64,000 nt of DNA from Enterobacter huaxiensis (lineage in GTDB: Bacteria > Pseudomonadota > Gammaproteobacteria > Enterobacterales > Enterobacteriaceae): contig NZ_CP043342.1 of NCBI RefSeq assembly GCF_003594935.2, positions 1,922,001 to 1,986,000 of the forward strand, given 5' to 3'. The notes below the pieces were generated by a model, which saw nothing but the letters and a program-made list of their open reading frames with translations, ran no database searches and was not told the DNA's origin. How positions within the stretch are numbered: the stretch's first letter is position 1; the number at the start of each line of letters is the position of its first letter. The position numbers and the translations under genes are program-made. This document shows, in pieces, positions 22,999 to 33,619 of the stretch.

Positions 22999-23119
22999 AT
23001 TACACTGCCGGAAGCGATTTTGCCCCTGAGCTCCGGACACCAAGCGTTTCAGCGTTGTTAACAACTGCCAGCGACTTTGTAAACTCCCGAGCCCGGACAG
23101 ATAAATTAGAGGAGCTTTT

Positions 23120-24931
23120 ATGAATCCGACATTGTTACGCGTAACACAACGCATTGCAGAGCGCTCGAAAGAGACCCGTTCTGCCTACCTCGCCCGTATC
23201 GAACAAGCGAAGAGTGAGACGGTCCATCGCTCCCAGCTGGCCTGTGGTAACCTGGCTCACGGCTTCGCCGCCTGTCAGCCTGGCGATAAAGACTCGCTGA
23301 AAAGCATGCTGCGTAACAATATCGCCATCATCACCTCCTATAACGACATGCTCTCCGCGCACCAGCCGTACGAGGTCTACCCGAACATCATCCGTAAAGC
23401 ACTGCACAGCGTAAACGCGGTGGGGCAGGTTGCAGGCGGCGTACCGGCGATGTGTGACGGTGTGACTCAGGGTCAGGATGGCATGGAGCTGTCGCTCCTG
23501 AGCCGCGAAGTGATTGCGATGTCTGCGGCGGTCGGCCTGTCGCATAACATGTTCGATGGTGCGCTTTATCTCGGCGTGTGCGACAAGATCGTCCCGGGCC
23601 TGGTGATGGCGGCGCTGTCGTTTGGTCATCTGCCGGCGATCTTTGTCCCGTCGGGTCCGATGGCAAGCGGCCTGCCAAATAAAGAAAAAGTGCGTATTCG
23701 CCAGCTGTATGCGGAAGGCAAAGCTGACCGTCAGGCACTGCTGGAAGCAGAAGCCGCGTCCTACCATGCGCCAGGCACCTGTACCTTCTACGGTACGGCC
23801 AACACCAACCAGATGGTGGTGGAGTTTATGGGGATGCAGCTTCCTGGCTCCTCCTTTATCCAGCCGGATGCGCCGCTGCGTCAGGCGTTGACCGAAGCCG
23901 CGGCTCGTCAGGTCACCCGCCTGACCGGAAACGGCAACGAGTGGATGCCGATGGGCAAAATGGTTGACGAGAAGGTCGTGGTCAACGGCATTGTCGCGCT
24001 GCTGGCAACGGGGGGCTCAACCAACCACACCATGCACCTGGTGGCGATGGCGCGCGCGGCGGGTATTTTGATCAACTGGGATGACTTCTCCGACATCTCT
24101 TCCGTGGTGCCGCTGATGGCGCGCCTGTATCCGAACGGTCCGGCCGATATCAACCACTTCCAGGCGGCGGGCGGCGTACCGGTGCTGATGCGCGAACTGC
24201 TGAAAGGCGGCCTGCTGCATGAGGACGTCAACACGGTGGCGGGCTTTGGTCTGCAGCGCTACACCCTGGAGCCATGGCTGAACAACGGCGAGCTGGACTG
24301 GCGCGACGGCGCGAGCGCTTCTCTGGATGCGCAGGTGATTGCGACCATCGATAAACCGTTCTCTCAGCACGGCGGCACGAAGGTGCTGAGCGGCAACCTT
24401 GGCCGTGCGGTCATGAAAACCTCAGCCGTTCCGGAAGAGAACCAGGTTATCGAAGCGCCGGCCGTAGTATTTGAGAGCCAGCACGACGTTCTGCCTGCCT
24501 TCGACGCCGGTCTTCTCGACAAAGACTGCGTGGTGGTTGTCCGCCATCAGGGGCCAAAAGCCAACGGGATGCCAGAATTACATAAACTTATGCCACCACT
24601 TGGTGTATTATTGGACCGCCGTTTCAAAATTGCGCTAGTGACCGATGGACGCCTCTCTGGCGCATCGGGTAAAGTGCCTTCTGCTATTCACGTGACCCCG
24701 GAAGCCTACGATGGCGGCTTGCTGGCGAAAGTCCGCGACGGCGACATGATTCGCGTAAACGGTCAAACCGGTGAGCTCACCCTGCTGGTCGATGAAGCAG
24801 AGCTGGCGGCACGTAAGCCCCATATTCCTGACCTGAGCGCGTCGCGCGTGGGTACCGGCCGTGAAATGTTTGGTGCGCTGCGTGAGAAACTGTCCGGCGC
24901 GGAGCAGGGCGCAACCTGTATTACGTTTTAA
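23120..24931 (+). CDS. edd: 6-Phosphogluconate dehydratase
   Basis: 603 residues, as in E. coli. First enzyme specific to the Entner-Doudoroff pathway: 6-phosphogluconate to 2-keto-3-deoxy-6-phosphogluconate. It belongs to the IlvD/Edd family with a [4Fe-4S] cluster; conserved Cys residues lie in [31 protein letters not shown] and [14 protein letters not shown]. The C-terminal block [19 protein letters not shown] is also characteristic. AGAGGAGC precedes the ATG. eda follows 39 bases downstream as the partner gene. Confidence 0.98.
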   Translation: MNPTLLRVTQRIAERSKETRSAYLARIEQAKSETVHRSQLACGNLAHGFAACQPGDKDSLKSMLRNNIAIITSYNDMLSAHQPYEVYPNIIRKALHSVNAVGQVAGGVPAMCDGVTQGQDGMELSLLSREVIAMSAAVGLSHNMFDGALYLGVCDKIVPGLVMAALSFGHLPAIFVPSGPMASGLPNKEKVRIRQLYAEGKADRQALLEAEAASYHAPGTCTFYGTANTNQMVVEFMGMQLPGSSFIQPDAPLRQALTEAAARQVTRLTGNGNEWMPMGKMVDEKVVVNGIVALLATGGSTNHTMHLVAMARAAGILINWDDFSDISSVVPLMARLYPNGPADINHFQAAGGVPVLMRELLKGGLLHEDVNTVAGFGLQRYTLEPWLNNGELDWRDGASASLDAQVIATIDKPFSQHGGTKVLSGNLGRAVMKTSAVPEENQVIEAPAVVFESQHDVLPAFDAGLLDKDCVVVVRHQGPKANGMPELHKLMPPLGVLLDRRFKIALVTDGRLSGASGKVPSAIHVTPEAYDGGLLAKVRDGDMIRVNGQTGELTLLVDEAELAARKPHIPDLSASRVGTGREMFGALREKLSGAEQGATCITF

Positions 24932-24970
24932 GACGACTTGATTTTAACGATCTGGCGAGAGAAAACTCTG

Positions 24971-25612
24971 ATGAAAAACTGGAAAACAAGTGCAGAAGCA
25001 ATCCTGACAACGGGCCCCGTCGTGCCGGTTATCGTGGTGAATAAACTGGAGCACGCCGTACCGATGGCGAAAGCGCTGGTTGCAGGTGGTGTACGTGTAC
25101 TGGAAGTGACGCTGCGTACCGCGTGTGCGATGGACGCAATCCGCGCTATCGCCAAAGAAGTGCCGGACGCCATTATCGGTGCAGGTACCGTTCTGAATGC
25201 ACAGCAGCTGGCTGAAGTAACCGAAGCCGGCGCGCAGTTCGCGATCAGCCCAGGCCTGACTGAGCCGCTGCTGAAAGCCGCGACCGAAGGCTCTATTCCT
25301 CTGATCCCGGGTATCAGCACCGTATCAGAACTGATGCTGGGCATGGACTACGGTCTGAAAGAGTTCAAATTCTTCCCGGCCGAAGCGAACGGCGGCACCA
25401 AAGCGCTGCAGGCGATCGCAGGCCCGTTCTCTCAGGTGCGTTTCTGCCCAACCGGCGGGATCTCCCCGGCGAACTACCGTGACTACCTGGCGCTGAAAAG
25501 CGTGCTGTGCATCGGTGGCTCATGGCTGGTTCCGGCGGATGCGCTGGAAGCAGGCGACTGGGATCGCATCACCAAACTGGCTCGCGAAGCGGTTGAAGGT
25601 GCGAAACAGTAA
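24971..25612 (+). CDS. eda: KDPG/KHG aldolase
   Basis: Start [20 protein letters not shown] at 24971 gives 213 residues, the E. coli length. It cleaves 2-keto-3-deoxy-6-phosphogluconate to pyruvate and glyceraldehyde-3-phosphate, and also handles 4-hydroxy-2-oxoglutarate. The Schiff-base lysine is in [14 protein letters not shown] near residue 133, and the catalytic Glu in RVLEVTLRT. It serves both the Entner-Doudoroff and hexuronate pathways, so it also links to the pectin-derived sugars released by the GH105 enzyme. Confidence 0.98.
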   Translation: MKNWKTSAEAILTTGPVVPVIVVNKLEHAVPMAKALVAGGVRVLEVTLRTACAMDAIRAIAKEVPDAIIGAGTVLNAQQLAEVTEAGAQFAISPGLTEPLLKAATEGSIPLIPGISTVSELMLGMDYGLKEFKFFPAEANGGTKALQAIAGPFSQVRFCPTGGISPANYRDYLALKSVLCIGGSWLVPADALEAGDWDRITKLAREAVEGAKQ

Positions 25613-25628
25613 GCTATTCGCAGTGTGA

Positions 25629-25657
25629 AAAACGGGCCATCTGGCCCGTTTTTTTTA
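25629..25657. terminator. Bidirectional terminator between eda and purT
   Basis: 8-bp arms AACGGGCC / GGCCCGTT with an ATCT loop, T-run on the plus strand and A-run before it. Confidence 0.9.
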
Positions 25658-26833
25658 TCCTGCTACCTTAACGCTCGCAGCGGCGGTTTTTGCTCGTGCA
25701 ACGGCATCGTCGACCGAATCGCCGGTTGCTAATGCCACGCCCAGGCGGCGCGTGCCGTCAATCTCCGGCTTGCCGAACAGACGGACCTGCAGGCCTGCGC
25801 CTGCGGCACCTTCCACATTATCAAACGTCACATTCTGGCTGGTCAGCTGGGGCAGGATCACCGCCGATGCCGCCGGGCCATACTGGCGAATGCCGCCAAC
25901 CGGCAGGCCGAGGAAGGCGCGAACGTGCAGCGCGAACTCTGAGAGATCCTGGGAAATCAGCGTGACCATGCCGGTATCGTGCGGGCGAGGGGAGACTTCG
26001 CTGAAAATCACCTCATCACCGCAAACGAACAGCTCCACGCCGAACAGGCCATAGCCGCCCAGCGCCAGAACAGTTTTGCGGGCGATTTCCCGAGCACGCT
26101 CAAGCGCCAGGGCGCTCATCTGCTGCGGCTGCCACGATTCACGGTAGTCGCCATCCTCCTGACGGTGACCAATAGCGTCGCAGAAGTGGACGCCGTCCAC
26201 CGCGCTGACGGTCAGCAGGGTAATTTCAAAATCAAACTTCACTACCCCTTCGACGATAACCCGTCCGGCACCGGCGCGACCGCCCTGCTGGGCGTAGTCC
26301 CAGGCCTTGTCCAGCGCGCTGCCGTCGCGAATAAAGCTCTGTCCTTTACCGGAAGAGCTCATCACCGGCTTAATGATGCACGGGTAGCCAATCTCCTCGA
26401 CGGCCTTCAGGAACTCGCCTTTATCGCCCGCAAAACGGTAGCTGGACGTCGGGAGCTGCAGCTCTTCCGCTGCCAGACGACGTATCCCCTCCCGGTTCAT
26501 CGTCAGCTTTGCGGCGTTGGCGCAGGGCACCACGCGCTGGCCTTCCTGCTCAAGAGCAAGCAGCGTATCTGTTGCTATGGCTTCAATTTCGGGCACCACG
26601 AAATCCGGTTTTTCTTTCGCGACAAGCGCGCGCAGCGCCTCACCGTCCAGCATGTTTATCACATAAGAACGATGGGCAACGTGCATTGCAGGGGCATCGG
26701 GATACCGGTCAACGGCAATAACCTCAACGCCTAAACGCTGGCACTCAATGGCGACCTCTTTTCCCAGCTCTCCCGATCCCAACAGCATTACGCGCGTCGC
26801 TGCAGGTCGCAGCGCGGTTCCTAAACGAGTCAT
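25655..26833 (-). CDS. purT: Formate-dependent GAR transformylase (PurT)
   Basis: Start [20 protein letters not shown] at 26833 gives 392 residues, as in E. coli; the open frame upstream crosses the operator and is not coding. ATP-grasp enzyme making formyl-GAR from GAR, formate and ATP in purine synthesis, an alternative to PurN. Visible: N-terminal Rossmann-like [20 protein letters not shown]-grasp lysine block [17 protein letters not shown] and metal-binding [25 protein letters not shown] PurR box lies 35 bases upstream. Confidence 0.97.
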   Translation of the reverse strand: MTRLGTALRPAATRVMLLGSGELGKEVAIECQRLGVEVIAVDRYPDAPAMHVAHRSYVINMLDGEALRALVAKEKPDFVVPEIEAIATDTLLALEQEGQRVVPCANAAKLTMNREGIRRLAAEELQLPTSSYRFAGDKGEFLKAVEEIGYPCIIKPVMSSSGKGQSFIRDGSALDKAWDYAQQGGRAGAGRVIVEGVVKFDFEITLLTVSAVDGVHFCDAIGHRQEDGDYRESWQPQQMSALALERAREIARKTVLALGGYGLFGVELFVCGDEVIFSEVSPRPHDTGMVTLISQDLSEFALHVRAFLGLPVGGIRQYGPAASAVILPQLTSQNVTFDNVEGAAGAGLQVRLFGKPEIDGTRRLGVALATGDSVDDAVARAKTAAASVKVAG

Positions 26834-26867
26834 AACAATCCCCCTGAAAAAGTTGCGCGCAGTATAA

Positions 26868-26883
26868 ACGAAAACGTTTGCGT
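26868..26883. promoter_or_regulatory. PurR operator of purT
   Basis: ACGAAAACGTTTGCGT differs by one base from the ideal palindrome ACGCAAACGTTTGCGT. It sits just upstream of purT, a known PurR target in E. coli. Confidence 0.85.
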
Positions 26884-27004
26884 CTGTCTTGCCACGGGAG
26901 AAGGAGACCGGCAAGAAATTTGCGCTTCTTTAGTGCAGCCAGACATTTCCTGACGTCCGCTCGCTTAGGCTGTGAAGCATACGCACTGTTAAGTGAGGGA
27001 AATC

Positions 27005-27658
27005 ATGTCAGGTTGGTTGAATCAATTGCAATCCATGCTGGGCCAGAAAGCCGGTTCGACAGGCGAACAAGGCCTGAGCAAGCTGCTGGTGCCGGGCGCG
27101 CTCGGCGGGCTGGCAGGCCTGCTGGTAGCGAATAAATCATCCCGGAAGCTGCTGGCAAAATACGGTACCGGCGCGCTGCTGGCGGGCGGAGGGGCCATTG
27201 CGGGTACGGTTCTGTGGAACAAATATAAGGACAAAGTGCGCACCGCGCATCAGGATGAACCCCAGTATGGACAGCACGTCTCGCCGCTGGATATCCGCAC
27301 GGAGCGGCTTATTCTGGCGCTGGTGTTTGCCGCGAAAAGCGATGGTCATATCGACGATAAAGAGCGGTCGGCAATTGAACAGCAGCTGCGCGAAGCGGGT
27401 GTGGAAGCGCAGGGCAGAACGCTGGTTGCGCAGGCTATCGAGCAGCCGCTCGATCCCCAGCGTCTGGCGCTCAGCGTCAAGAACGAGGAGGAGGCGCTTG
27501 AGCTCTACTTCCTGAGCTGTGCCGCCGTTGATGTCGATCACTTTATGGAGCGCAGCTACCTCAACGCGCTGGGCGATGCGCTGAAAATTCCTCAGGATGT
27601 CCGGGAGGGCATTGAAAAGGATATTCAGCAGCAAAAACAGACGTTACAGGGCGTGTAA
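27005..27658 (+). CDS. yebE: DUF533 inner-membrane protein YebE
   Basis: ATG at 27005 follows AAGTGAGGGAAATC and gives 217 residues beginning [15 protein letters not shown], close to E. coli YebE (219). The N-terminal part is soluble, with one or two hydrophobic segments ([15 protein letters not shown] and [16 protein letters not shown], about 28-75). The C-terminal TerB-like helical domain follows ([20 protein letters not shown]). In E. coli it belongs to the envelope-stress (Cpx) and heat-shock responses; I did not identify the operator here. Molecular function unknown. Confidence 0.92.
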   Translation: MSGWLNQLQSMLGQKAGSTGEQGLSKLLVPGALGGLAGLLVANKSSRKLLAKYGTGALLAGGGAIAGTVLWNKYKDKVRTAHQDEPQYGQHVSPLDIRTERLILALVFAAKSDGHIDDKERSAIEQQLREAGVEAQGRTLVAQAIEQPLDPQRLALSVKNEEEALELYFLSCAAVDVDHFMERSYLNALGDALKIPQDVREGIEKDIQQQKQTLQGV

Positions 27659-27741
27659 TTACGCCGGGTTGCCACGTTTCGCTTGCATCATGCGTGGGTT
27701 TTGCCAACCTTATAGGGTGTAAAACTCAAAAGAAAAGTGAC

Positions 27742-29802
27742 ATGCCACCGAAAGCCCGACGTACTCCTTATGCGATCACCACGCATGGCGATACGCGTAT
27801 AGACAACTATTACTGGCTGCGGGACGATTCTCGTTCCCGGCCAGACGTGCTCGACTATCTGAACCAGGAAAACGACTATGGTCGTAAGGTCATGTCCAGC
27901 CAGCAGGCGCTGCAGGATCGGCTGCTGAACGAGATGGTACAGCGTGTTCCCCAGCGCGATGTCTCCGCGCCCTGGACCAAAAATGGTTACCGCTATCGCC
28001 ATATCTATGAACCAGGCAATGAATATCCTGTCTATCAGCGACAGTCGGTGCTAAGCGCCGAATGGGATGACTGGGATGTTCTGCTTGATGCCAACCAGCG
28101 TGCTGCCCACAGCGAGTTTTATACGCTCGGCGGAATGTCCATCGCCCCGGACAACGCCATTATGGCGCTGGCGGAAGATTATCTCTCACGTCGCCAGTAC
28201 GGCCTGCGTTTCCGCAATCTGGACACGGGGAACTGGTATCCGGAGATGCTGGAGAATGTTTCTCCGGACTTTGTCTGGGCAAATGATTCCGAAACGGTTT
28301 ACTACGTCAAAAAGCACGCCTCCACGCTGCTGCCGTATCAGGTCTGGCGGCATACGGTGGGTACAGCATCGGCCGACGATGAACTGGTTTATGAAGAGAA
28401 GGACGAGACGTTTTACGTCAGCCTGCACAAAACGTCATCACGCCACTATGTGATTATCCACCTCGCCAGCGCAACCACGTCAGAAGTTATGCTGCTGGAT
28501 GCAGAGCTGCCCGATGCGCAGCCGCTGTGCTTCCTGCCGCGCCGCAAAGATCACGAGTACAGCCTGGATCACTTCCAGCACAGCTTCTACCTGCGCTCTA
28601 ACCGGGAAGGTAAAAACTTTGGTCTGTACAAAACCAAAGTGCGCGATGAGCGCAAATGGGAAGTGCTCATTCCCGCCAGGGAGCAGGTGATGCTGGAAGG
28701 CTTTACGCTGTTTACCGACTGGCTGGTGGTGGAAGAGCGCCAGCGAGGGTTAACCAGTATTCGGCAAATCAACCGCAAAACGCGGGAGGTGGTGGGGATT
28801 GCGTTCGATGACCCGGCGTACGTGACGTGGATTGGGTTTAACCCTGAGCCCGAGTCGTCCCGTCTGCGCTACGGTTATTCGTCCATGACCACGCCGGACA
28901 CCCTGTTTGAGCTGGATATGGATACCGGGCAGCGTCAGGTTATTAAGCAGGCGGAAGTGAAAGGGTTTGAGTCCGATAACTACCGCAGCGAACACCTGTG
29001 GGTTGCCGCCCGGGACGGTACCGAAGTGCCGGTATCGCTGGTCTATCACAAAGCGTATTTCAATAAGGGTAAGAACCCGCTTCTGGTGTATGGCTACGGC
29101 TCATACGGGTCCAGCATGGATGCCGACTTCAGCGGCAGCAGGCTGAGTCTTCTCGATCGCGGCTTCGTTTACGCCATCGCCCATATCCGGGGCGGGGGCG
29201 AGCTGGGCCAGCAGTGGTATGAAGACGGTAAATTCCTGAGAAAGAAAAATACCTTCCACGACTACCTCGACGTGTGTGATGCGCTCATCGATCAAGGTTA
29301 TGGCAACCCTGAACTCTGCTTCGGCATGGGGGGAAGCGCGGGCGGCATGCTGATGGGCGCTGCGATCAATCAACGTCCGGACCGTTTTAAAGGCGTGGTA
29401 GCGCAGGTGCCGTTTGTAGATGTGGTCACCACCATGCTGGACGAATCTATTCCGTTAACGACCGGGGAGTTTGAGGAGTGGGGGAATCCTCAGGATGAGA
29501 CCTACTACCGCTACATGAAAGAGTACAGCCCCTACGATAACGTGGAAGCTAAAGCGTACCCGCATATGCTGGTGACGACCGGCCTGCATGATTCGCAGGT
29601 GCAGTACTGGGAACCGGCGAAGTGGGTGGCGAAGCTGCGCGAGCTCAAAACCGACGATAATCTGCTGCTGCTCTGTACCGATATGGATTCCGGGCACGGC
29701 GGCAAATCGGGCCGCTTTAAATCCTATGAAGGTGTCGCCCTGGAATACGCGTTTCTGATTGGCCTGGCGCAGGATACGCTGCCAGGCCAGGCGGCGCGTT
29801 AA
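27742..29802 (+). CDS. ptrB: Oligopeptidase B
   Basis: Start at [20 protein letters not shown] (27742) gives 686 residues, as in E. coli PtrB; the frame is open 16 codons further upstream but without family similarity. A serine peptidase of the prolyl oligopeptidase family that cuts small peptides after Lys or Arg. The N-terminal beta-propeller covers about residues 70-400. The catalytic domain holds the nucleophile in [14 protein letters not shown], Asp in [14 protein letters not shown] and His in [13 protein letters not shown]. Its stop overlaps the exoX stop by four bases on the other strand. Confidence 0.97.
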   Translation: MPPKARRTPYAITTHGDTRIDNYYWLRDDSRSRPDVLDYLNQENDYGRKVMSSQQALQDRLLNEMVQRVPQRDVSAPWTKNGYRYRHIYEPGNEYPVYQRQSVLSAEWDDWDVLLDANQRAAHSEFYTLGGMSIAPDNAIMALAEDYLSRRQYGLRFRNLDTGNWYPEMLENVSPDFVWANDSETVYYVKKHASTLLPYQVWRHTVGTASADDELVYEEKDETFYVSLHKTSSRHYVIIHLASATTSEVMLLDAELPDAQPLCFLPRRKDHEYSLDHFQHSFYLRSNREGKNFGLYKTKVRDERKWEVLIPAREQVMLEGFTLFTDWLVVEERQRGLTSIRQINRKTREVVGIAFDDPAYVTWIGFNPEPESSRLRYGYSSMTTPDTLFELDMDTGQRQVIKQAEVKGFESDNYRSEHLWVAARDGTEVPVSLVYHKAYFNKGKNPLLVYGYGSYGSSMDADFSGSRLSLLDRGFVYAIAHIRGGGELGQQWYEDGKFLRKKNTFHDYLDVCDALIDQGYGNPELCFGMGGSAGGMLMGAAINQRPDRFKGVVAQVPFVDVVTTMLDESIPLTTGEFEEWGNPQDETYYRYMKEYSPYDNVEAKAYPHMLVTTGLHDSQVQYWEPAKWVAKLRELKTDDNLLLLCTDMDSGHGGKSGRFKSYEGVALEYAFLIGLAQDTLPGQAAR

Positions 29803-30461
29803 GCGTCACCGAGGTAGTGCTTCAGCGTCAGGCGCAGTTCCGGGCTCATTCTGTCGAGGTTGTTATACAGCCAGCGCAGGTAGCCCGGATCTTTATCGGC
29901 GACTTCAGATACCGGTTTTCCACGATATTTGCCGAAGGTAAAGGTCGTCAGCAATGCAGGGCGTCCGGTGATGGTCGCCATGTCGTCTGGCGTCCAGCCG
30001 GAGGTATTCATGATATCAATCAGCAGCGCGGCGGTGATATAGCAGTCATATAGCGCGCGGTGATGATGCAGCCCCTCCGGCGTCCGGACGCTGAGCTTAC
30101 GGGATTTATACAGCGCCATATTGCTGTATTTGATGCCCGGCCACAGACGACGCGCCAGCTTCATGGTGCAAATCCACTCACCGGGCATTTCCGGCAGGAC
30201 GCGTCGGTCAAAGCTGGCATTATGCGCCACGTACCACGGGCTGCCGTAATAGTGCGGAATGACCTCTTCGATCCAGGGTTTGTCCACCACCATCGATTCC
30301 GTAATGCGGTGGATGGCCATCGCCTGCGGGCTGATGGGACGATCGGGCCGCACCAGATGACTCATCGGGTTGACTATTTTTCCGTCCACCACGTCCACAG
30401 AGGCCACTTCTACTATTCCGCCCTGCAGATCGCAGGTTTCGGTATCGATGACGCGCAGCAT
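29799..30461 (-). CDS. exoX: Exodeoxyribonuclease X
   Basis: 220 residues, as in E. coli. A DnaQ-like 3'-5' exonuclease acting in mismatch repair and UV tolerance. DEDDh motifs: [11 protein letters not shown] (Exo I), HNASFDRRV (Exo II) and [16 protein letters not shown] (Exo III). The C-terminal [21 protein letters not shown] is the short domain shared with some other DnaQ-family nucleases. It converges with ptrB and lies 24 bases downstream of yobB in the same direction. Confidence 0.97.
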   Translation of the reverse strand: MLRVIDTETCDLQGGIVEVASVDVVDGKIVNPMSHLVRPDRPISPQAMAIHRITESMVVDKPWIEEVIPHYYGSPWYVAHNASFDRRVLPEMPGEWICTMKLARRLWPGIKYSNMALYKSRKLSVRTPEGLHHHRALYDCYITAALLIDIMNTSGWTPDDMATITGRPALLTTFTFGKYRGKPVSEVADKDPGYLRWLYNNLDRMSPELRLTLKHYLGDA

Positions 30462-30485
30462 TGATCGCTCCTGACCATAAAACGC

Positions 30486-31136
30486 TTAGCCTAAAGGAAT
30501 GATATCGCCTTGCCAACCCTGGCGACCAAGAGAACCGGTCAACAGGAGCTCCCCTTTATCGGCACGAACGATGAGCTGTCCTTTCTCGTCCCATAATGCG
30601 CTGCCGCTGCGGGCATTGGCCATAAGCACCGCGATGGCGTATCTGTGCGCGAAGCGCTGCAACGTACTGATGGACTGCCGCCATCGGTTCTCTCCCACCG
30701 CCTGGCAGCTGGTAAATAGCGTTGCCTGCGGATCAAGGCTGCAGGCGTCAGCCTGGCTATCGATGATGGTTAGCTGCTTATCCCCGGGGATTACGCTTGC
30801 CCCGCTTCCTTGAGGATAACGCAGTATTGCCTCACGGTTTGGCGAGAAAAGCGCGATCCCTTTATGACGCTGGCCGCGCTCCTCCAGCGTCAGCCCCGCG
30901 ATAACCGTGATGCGGTAAGTATGTGCGGCGTGAAGAAGAGGGGAGAGCTGAAGATCGTCCGGTGGGGCAGGCAGGATAGCCTCGCCCGGTCCTGTTAATG
31001 AGAGTTCAGGAAACACCAGTAGCTCACACTGCAGCCTGGCGGCTTCCTCGATAAAGCGGAGGTGGTGTTCGACATGATCTTCAACGCTGATTTGCTGCCG
31101 GGCGTACTGGGCAGCCGCTATATTCCATCGTGACAT
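30486..31136 (-). CDS. yobB: Carbon-nitrogen hydrolase (nitrilase) family protein YobB
   Basis: 216 residues, similar in length to E. coli YobB. The nitrilase fold is shown by WNIAAAQYA at the start, the catalytic Glu in LLVFPELSLTG (near residue 43) and IAGLTLEERGQRHKGIALF with the likely Lys. The usual catalytic-cysteine context (CYD-like) is not obvious; candidate cysteines lie in TLFTSCQAVG. It may therefore be an unusual or inactive member. Located between exoX and holE as in E. coli. Substrate unknown. Confidence 0.88.
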   Translation of the reverse strand: MSRWNIAAAQYARQQISVEDHVEHHLRFIEEAARLQCELLVFPELSLTGPGEAILPAPPDDLQLSPLLHAAHTYRITVIAGLTLEERGQRHKGIALFSPNREAILRYPQGSGASVIPGDKQLTIIDSQADACSLDPQATLFTSCQAVGENRWRQSISTLQRFAHRYAIAVLMANARSGSALWDEKGQLIVRADKGELLLTGSLGRQGWQGDIIPLG

Positions 31137-31246
31137 CGTGACTTCCTTTTACACTGAGTCGCTGGGATTTAAGAATACACCTAAGTTAATCAGGGTTTTC
31201 TTATCCTGCCATAATCAGCGTAAGGAAGTGTAACGAGATATTAAGC

Positions 31247-31477
31247 TTATTTAACTTTAGGCTCGTACGGTAACCGGGACAGGTTCACCGAGGCGAGGCG
31301 ATGCGCAATCAGCCGTTCGCGGAACCAGTCCCGCAGGTGGGCAGGCTGCTCACGCTCGACGACTTCCGCCACGATGGGCATGTTGTAGCGCTCTTTGAAG
31401 GCGACGCCAGCGGCAGCGAGATCAACATTCACTTTGTCCATCTCGTCCTGAGGAAGGGCGGCCAGATTAATCTTCAT
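31247..31477 (-). CDS. holE: DNA polymerase III theta subunit
   Basis: Start [20 protein letters not shown] at 31477, preceded by GGAGAAGGAA, gives 76 residues, the E. coli length. Theta binds the epsilon proofreading subunit in the polymerase III core and mildly stabilises it. The three-helix core is recognisable in [19 protein letters not shown] and [20 protein letters not shown]. It is divergent from yobA. Confidence 0.95.
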   Translation of the reverse strand: MKINLAALPQDEMDKVNVDLAAAGVAFKERYNMPIVAEVVEREQPAHLRDWFRERLIAHRLASVNLSRLPYEPKVK

Positions 31478-31614
31478 TTCCTTCTCCTTTTTGTGCGGCG
31501 GCAACGTTACCGCGATTATATGACGATGACAAGCGGGCGCAGGATGATCCTCGACTCGGTTATTATACAGAGTTATTCTTTACCAAACAGGCATAACAAA
31601 AAGGAATGATTGCG

Positions 31615-31986
31615 ATGGGTTTATCCTCTTCCCGCGCGGTATGCGCACTGGCTTTTCTGCTCTCGTCGGCTATGGCGCCCGCCGCCCTGGCGCATGCTCA
31701 TCTTCAGCAGCAATCACCCGCGGCTGATTCCACCGTGGCGGCTCCGGAGACCCTGACGCTGAATTTTTCTGAAGGCATCGAACCGGGGTTTAGCGGCGTA
31801 GTGGTCACCGATGCACAGCAGCGGACGATCGAAACCGGTGCGGCGAAGCGTGATGATAAAGACAAGGCGCGGCTCATTGTTCCCCTTGCACAACCGTTGA
31901 CGGCGGGTACCTACCGGGTCGACTGGCACGTGGTCTCGGTAGACGGCCACAAAACCAAAGGCAGCTATCACTTCAGCGTGAAATAA
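31615..31986 (+). CDS. yobA: CopC-domain periplasmic protein YobA
   Basis: The ATG at 31615 has AAGGA nine bases upstream; the ATG at 31606 touches that site. It gives 123 residues with a signal peptide ([16 protein letters not shown]) cleaved before HAHLQQQ. A mature N-terminal His, together with the Asp and His of [15 protein letters not shown], is the classic CopC Cu(II) site. It is followed two bases later by yebZ, a CopD-like membrane protein, and then yebY. The trio probably handles copper in the periplasm and inner membrane; direct transport is unproven. Confidence 0.94.
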   Translation: MGLSSSRAVCALAFLLSSAMAPAALAHAHLQQQSPAADSTVAAPETLTLNFSEGIEPGFSGVVVTDAQQRTIETGAAKRDDKDKARLIVPLAQPLTAGTYRVDWHVVSVDGHKTKGSYHFSVK

Positions 31987-31987
31987 C

Positions 31988-32857
31988 ATGCTGGCGCTTT
32001 TGTATGTGGTGCTGCGCTTTATTCATTTTGGCGCGCTGATGCTGATTTTTGGCAACGCGCTCTACAGCGTCTGGTTTGCACCGACGTCACTGCAGCGCCT
32101 GATGTCGCGACGGTTTCAGTCCCGGCAGCAGGTTGCCGCGCTCATAAGCTTGATGGCTGCGCTCCTCATGTTTGGCGTACAGAGTGGGCTGATGGGGAAT
32201 GGCTGGGGCGACGCGCTGCGTCCGGCCGTCTGGCACAGCGTGCTGGGCACGCAGTTTGGCAGCGTCTGGCTGTGGCAAATTATTCTGGCGACGCTCACGG
32301 CGGGGGCTGCATGGCTGACACCACAGAAAGGGGCGCGTCTGCTGCTGCTGGCGATGGGGCAGTTTGTACTGCTGGCGGGCGTTGGGCACGCGGCGATGAA
32401 CGATGGCGCGCCGGGGGCGCTCCAGCGTCTGAATCATGCGCTTCACCTGCTGTGCGCTGCGGCCTGGCTGGGCGGCCTGCTGCCGTTACTGTTTTGCATG
32501 CAGCTGGCAAAGGGGCGCTGGCAAACGGCAGCTATCTACACCATGATGCGTTTTTCCCGCGTGGGGCATTATGCGGTGGCAGGCGTACTGCTCACCGGGG
32601 TTCTGAACTCGCTTTTCATTCTCGGCTTCAGGCTTCCCTGGCAGACAGATTACGGACAACTTCTGTTGTTCAAATGTGCGCTGGTGGCAATGATGGTGGT
32701 AATTGCGCTGGCGAATCGGTATTTTCTGGTGCCACGTTTTCGCCCGGAGGCCGGGCGGGAACAACAGATTTTTATCAGGATGACGCAGGCAGAAGTGGTG
32801 CTGGGCGCGTTGGTACTGGCAACGGTCAGTCTGTTTGCGACCTGGGAGCCCTTTTGA
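31988..32857 (+). CDS. yebZ: CopD-family inner-membrane protein YebZ
   Basis: 289 residues with about eight transmembrane segments (for example [38 protein letters not shown] and [16 protein letters not shown]). CopD-family His positions are visible in [18 protein letters not shown] and [11 protein letters not shown]. It starts one base after the yobA stop, so the two are probably coupled. In Pseudomonas CopC/CopD pairs bring copper into the cell; the direction for YobA/YebZ is not established. Confidence 0.94.
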   Translation: MLALLYVVLRFIHFGALMLIFGNALYSVWFAPTSLQRLMSRRFQSRQQVAALISLMAALLMFGVQSGLMGNGWGDALRPAVWHSVLGTQFGSVWLWQIILATLTAGAAWLTPQKGARLLLLAMGQFVLLAGVGHAAMNDGAPGALQRLNHALHLLCAAAWLGGLLPLLFCMQLAKGRWQTAAIYTMMRFSRVGHYAVAGVLLTGVLNSLFILGFRLPWQTDYGQLLLFKCALVAMMVVIALANRYFLVPRFRPEAGREQQIFIRMTQAEVVLGALVLATVSLFATWEPF

Positions 32858-32870
32858 CAAGGTTAAATAA

Positions 32871-33212
<342 letters not shown>

Positions 33213-33227
33213 CCTTTGGTTTCCAAT

Positions 33228-33268
33228 AAAAAACCGCAGTAGCTTGTGAAAGCTCTGCGGTTTTTTTT
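33228..33268. terminator. Terminator after yebY (also possible end of RyeA)
   Basis: Arms AAAACCGCAG / CTGCGGTTTT with an inner AGCTT/AAGCT stem, followed by eight Ts. T-rich on both strands, so it could also end the antisense RNA RyeA. Confidence 0.88.
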
Positions 33269-33500
33269 CGTTTAATGATGTTCTGACGCTTTTTTTCAGG
33301 CCACTTTTACCGTGGACTGGAAAACCTGGCGTCGTCATCTATTCTTAAAGGGCAAGGCGATTTTAGCCTGCATTAATGCCAACTTTTAGCGCACGGCTCT
33401 CTCCCAAGAGCCATTTCCCTGGACCGAATACAGGAATCGTATTCGGTCTCTTTTTATCTGCAGGAAAGTAAACGATAAAGTCCGGTTATCGACCTTCTGT
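33235..33500 (-). ncRNA. sraC: RyeA (SraC) antisense RNA, approximate limits
   Basis: In E. coli a longer RNA, RyeA/SraC (about 250-275 bases), is made from the strand opposite SdsR and covers it fully. The matching region is conserved here. A good minus-strand terminator (the yebY hairpin followed by T-rich sequence) would give a 3' end near 33235. The 5' end is a guess from E. coli length. Based on context and memory, not on a promoter I can define. Confidence 0.45.
33352..33455 (+). ncRNA. sdsR: SdsR (RyeB) small RNA
   Basis: About 104 bases, almost identical to E. coli/Salmonella SdsR as I remember it. Segments include GGCAAGGCGATTTTAGCCTG at the 5' end, the GGCTCTCTCCCAAGAGCC hairpin and the terminator GACCGAATAC...GTATTCGGTC with five Ts. 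The position between yebY and pphA is the expected one. SdsR is a sigma-S dependent, Hfq/ProQ-bound RNA abundant in stationary phase. It represses targets such as ompD, tolC and mutS in other enterobacteria. A sigma-S-like -10 (CTATTCTTA) ends about five bases before the start. Confidence 0.93.
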
Positions 33501-33619
33501 GCAGGCACACTTCCTGTGCACGTGCTTCAACCATACCACAACACGGCAGGCGAAAGTCCAGCCCTTTTTGACTGTTTTGTTAAATTCTTGTGTGTAGCTG
33601 GCGAAAGACCGTATAGCCG

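Larger units (their letters stand above)
33213..33619. other. 407-base yebY to VirK-like gene interval
   Basis: Contains the yebY terminator, SdsR and its antisense RNA. The remaining 33457-33619 shows no convincing feature beyond a possible 3' end region for the VirK-like gene. Confidence 0.6.

Noticed and set aside
26834..26914. 27-codon N-terminal extension of PurT
   Set aside because: It passes through the PurR operator; the family start is MTRLGTAL.
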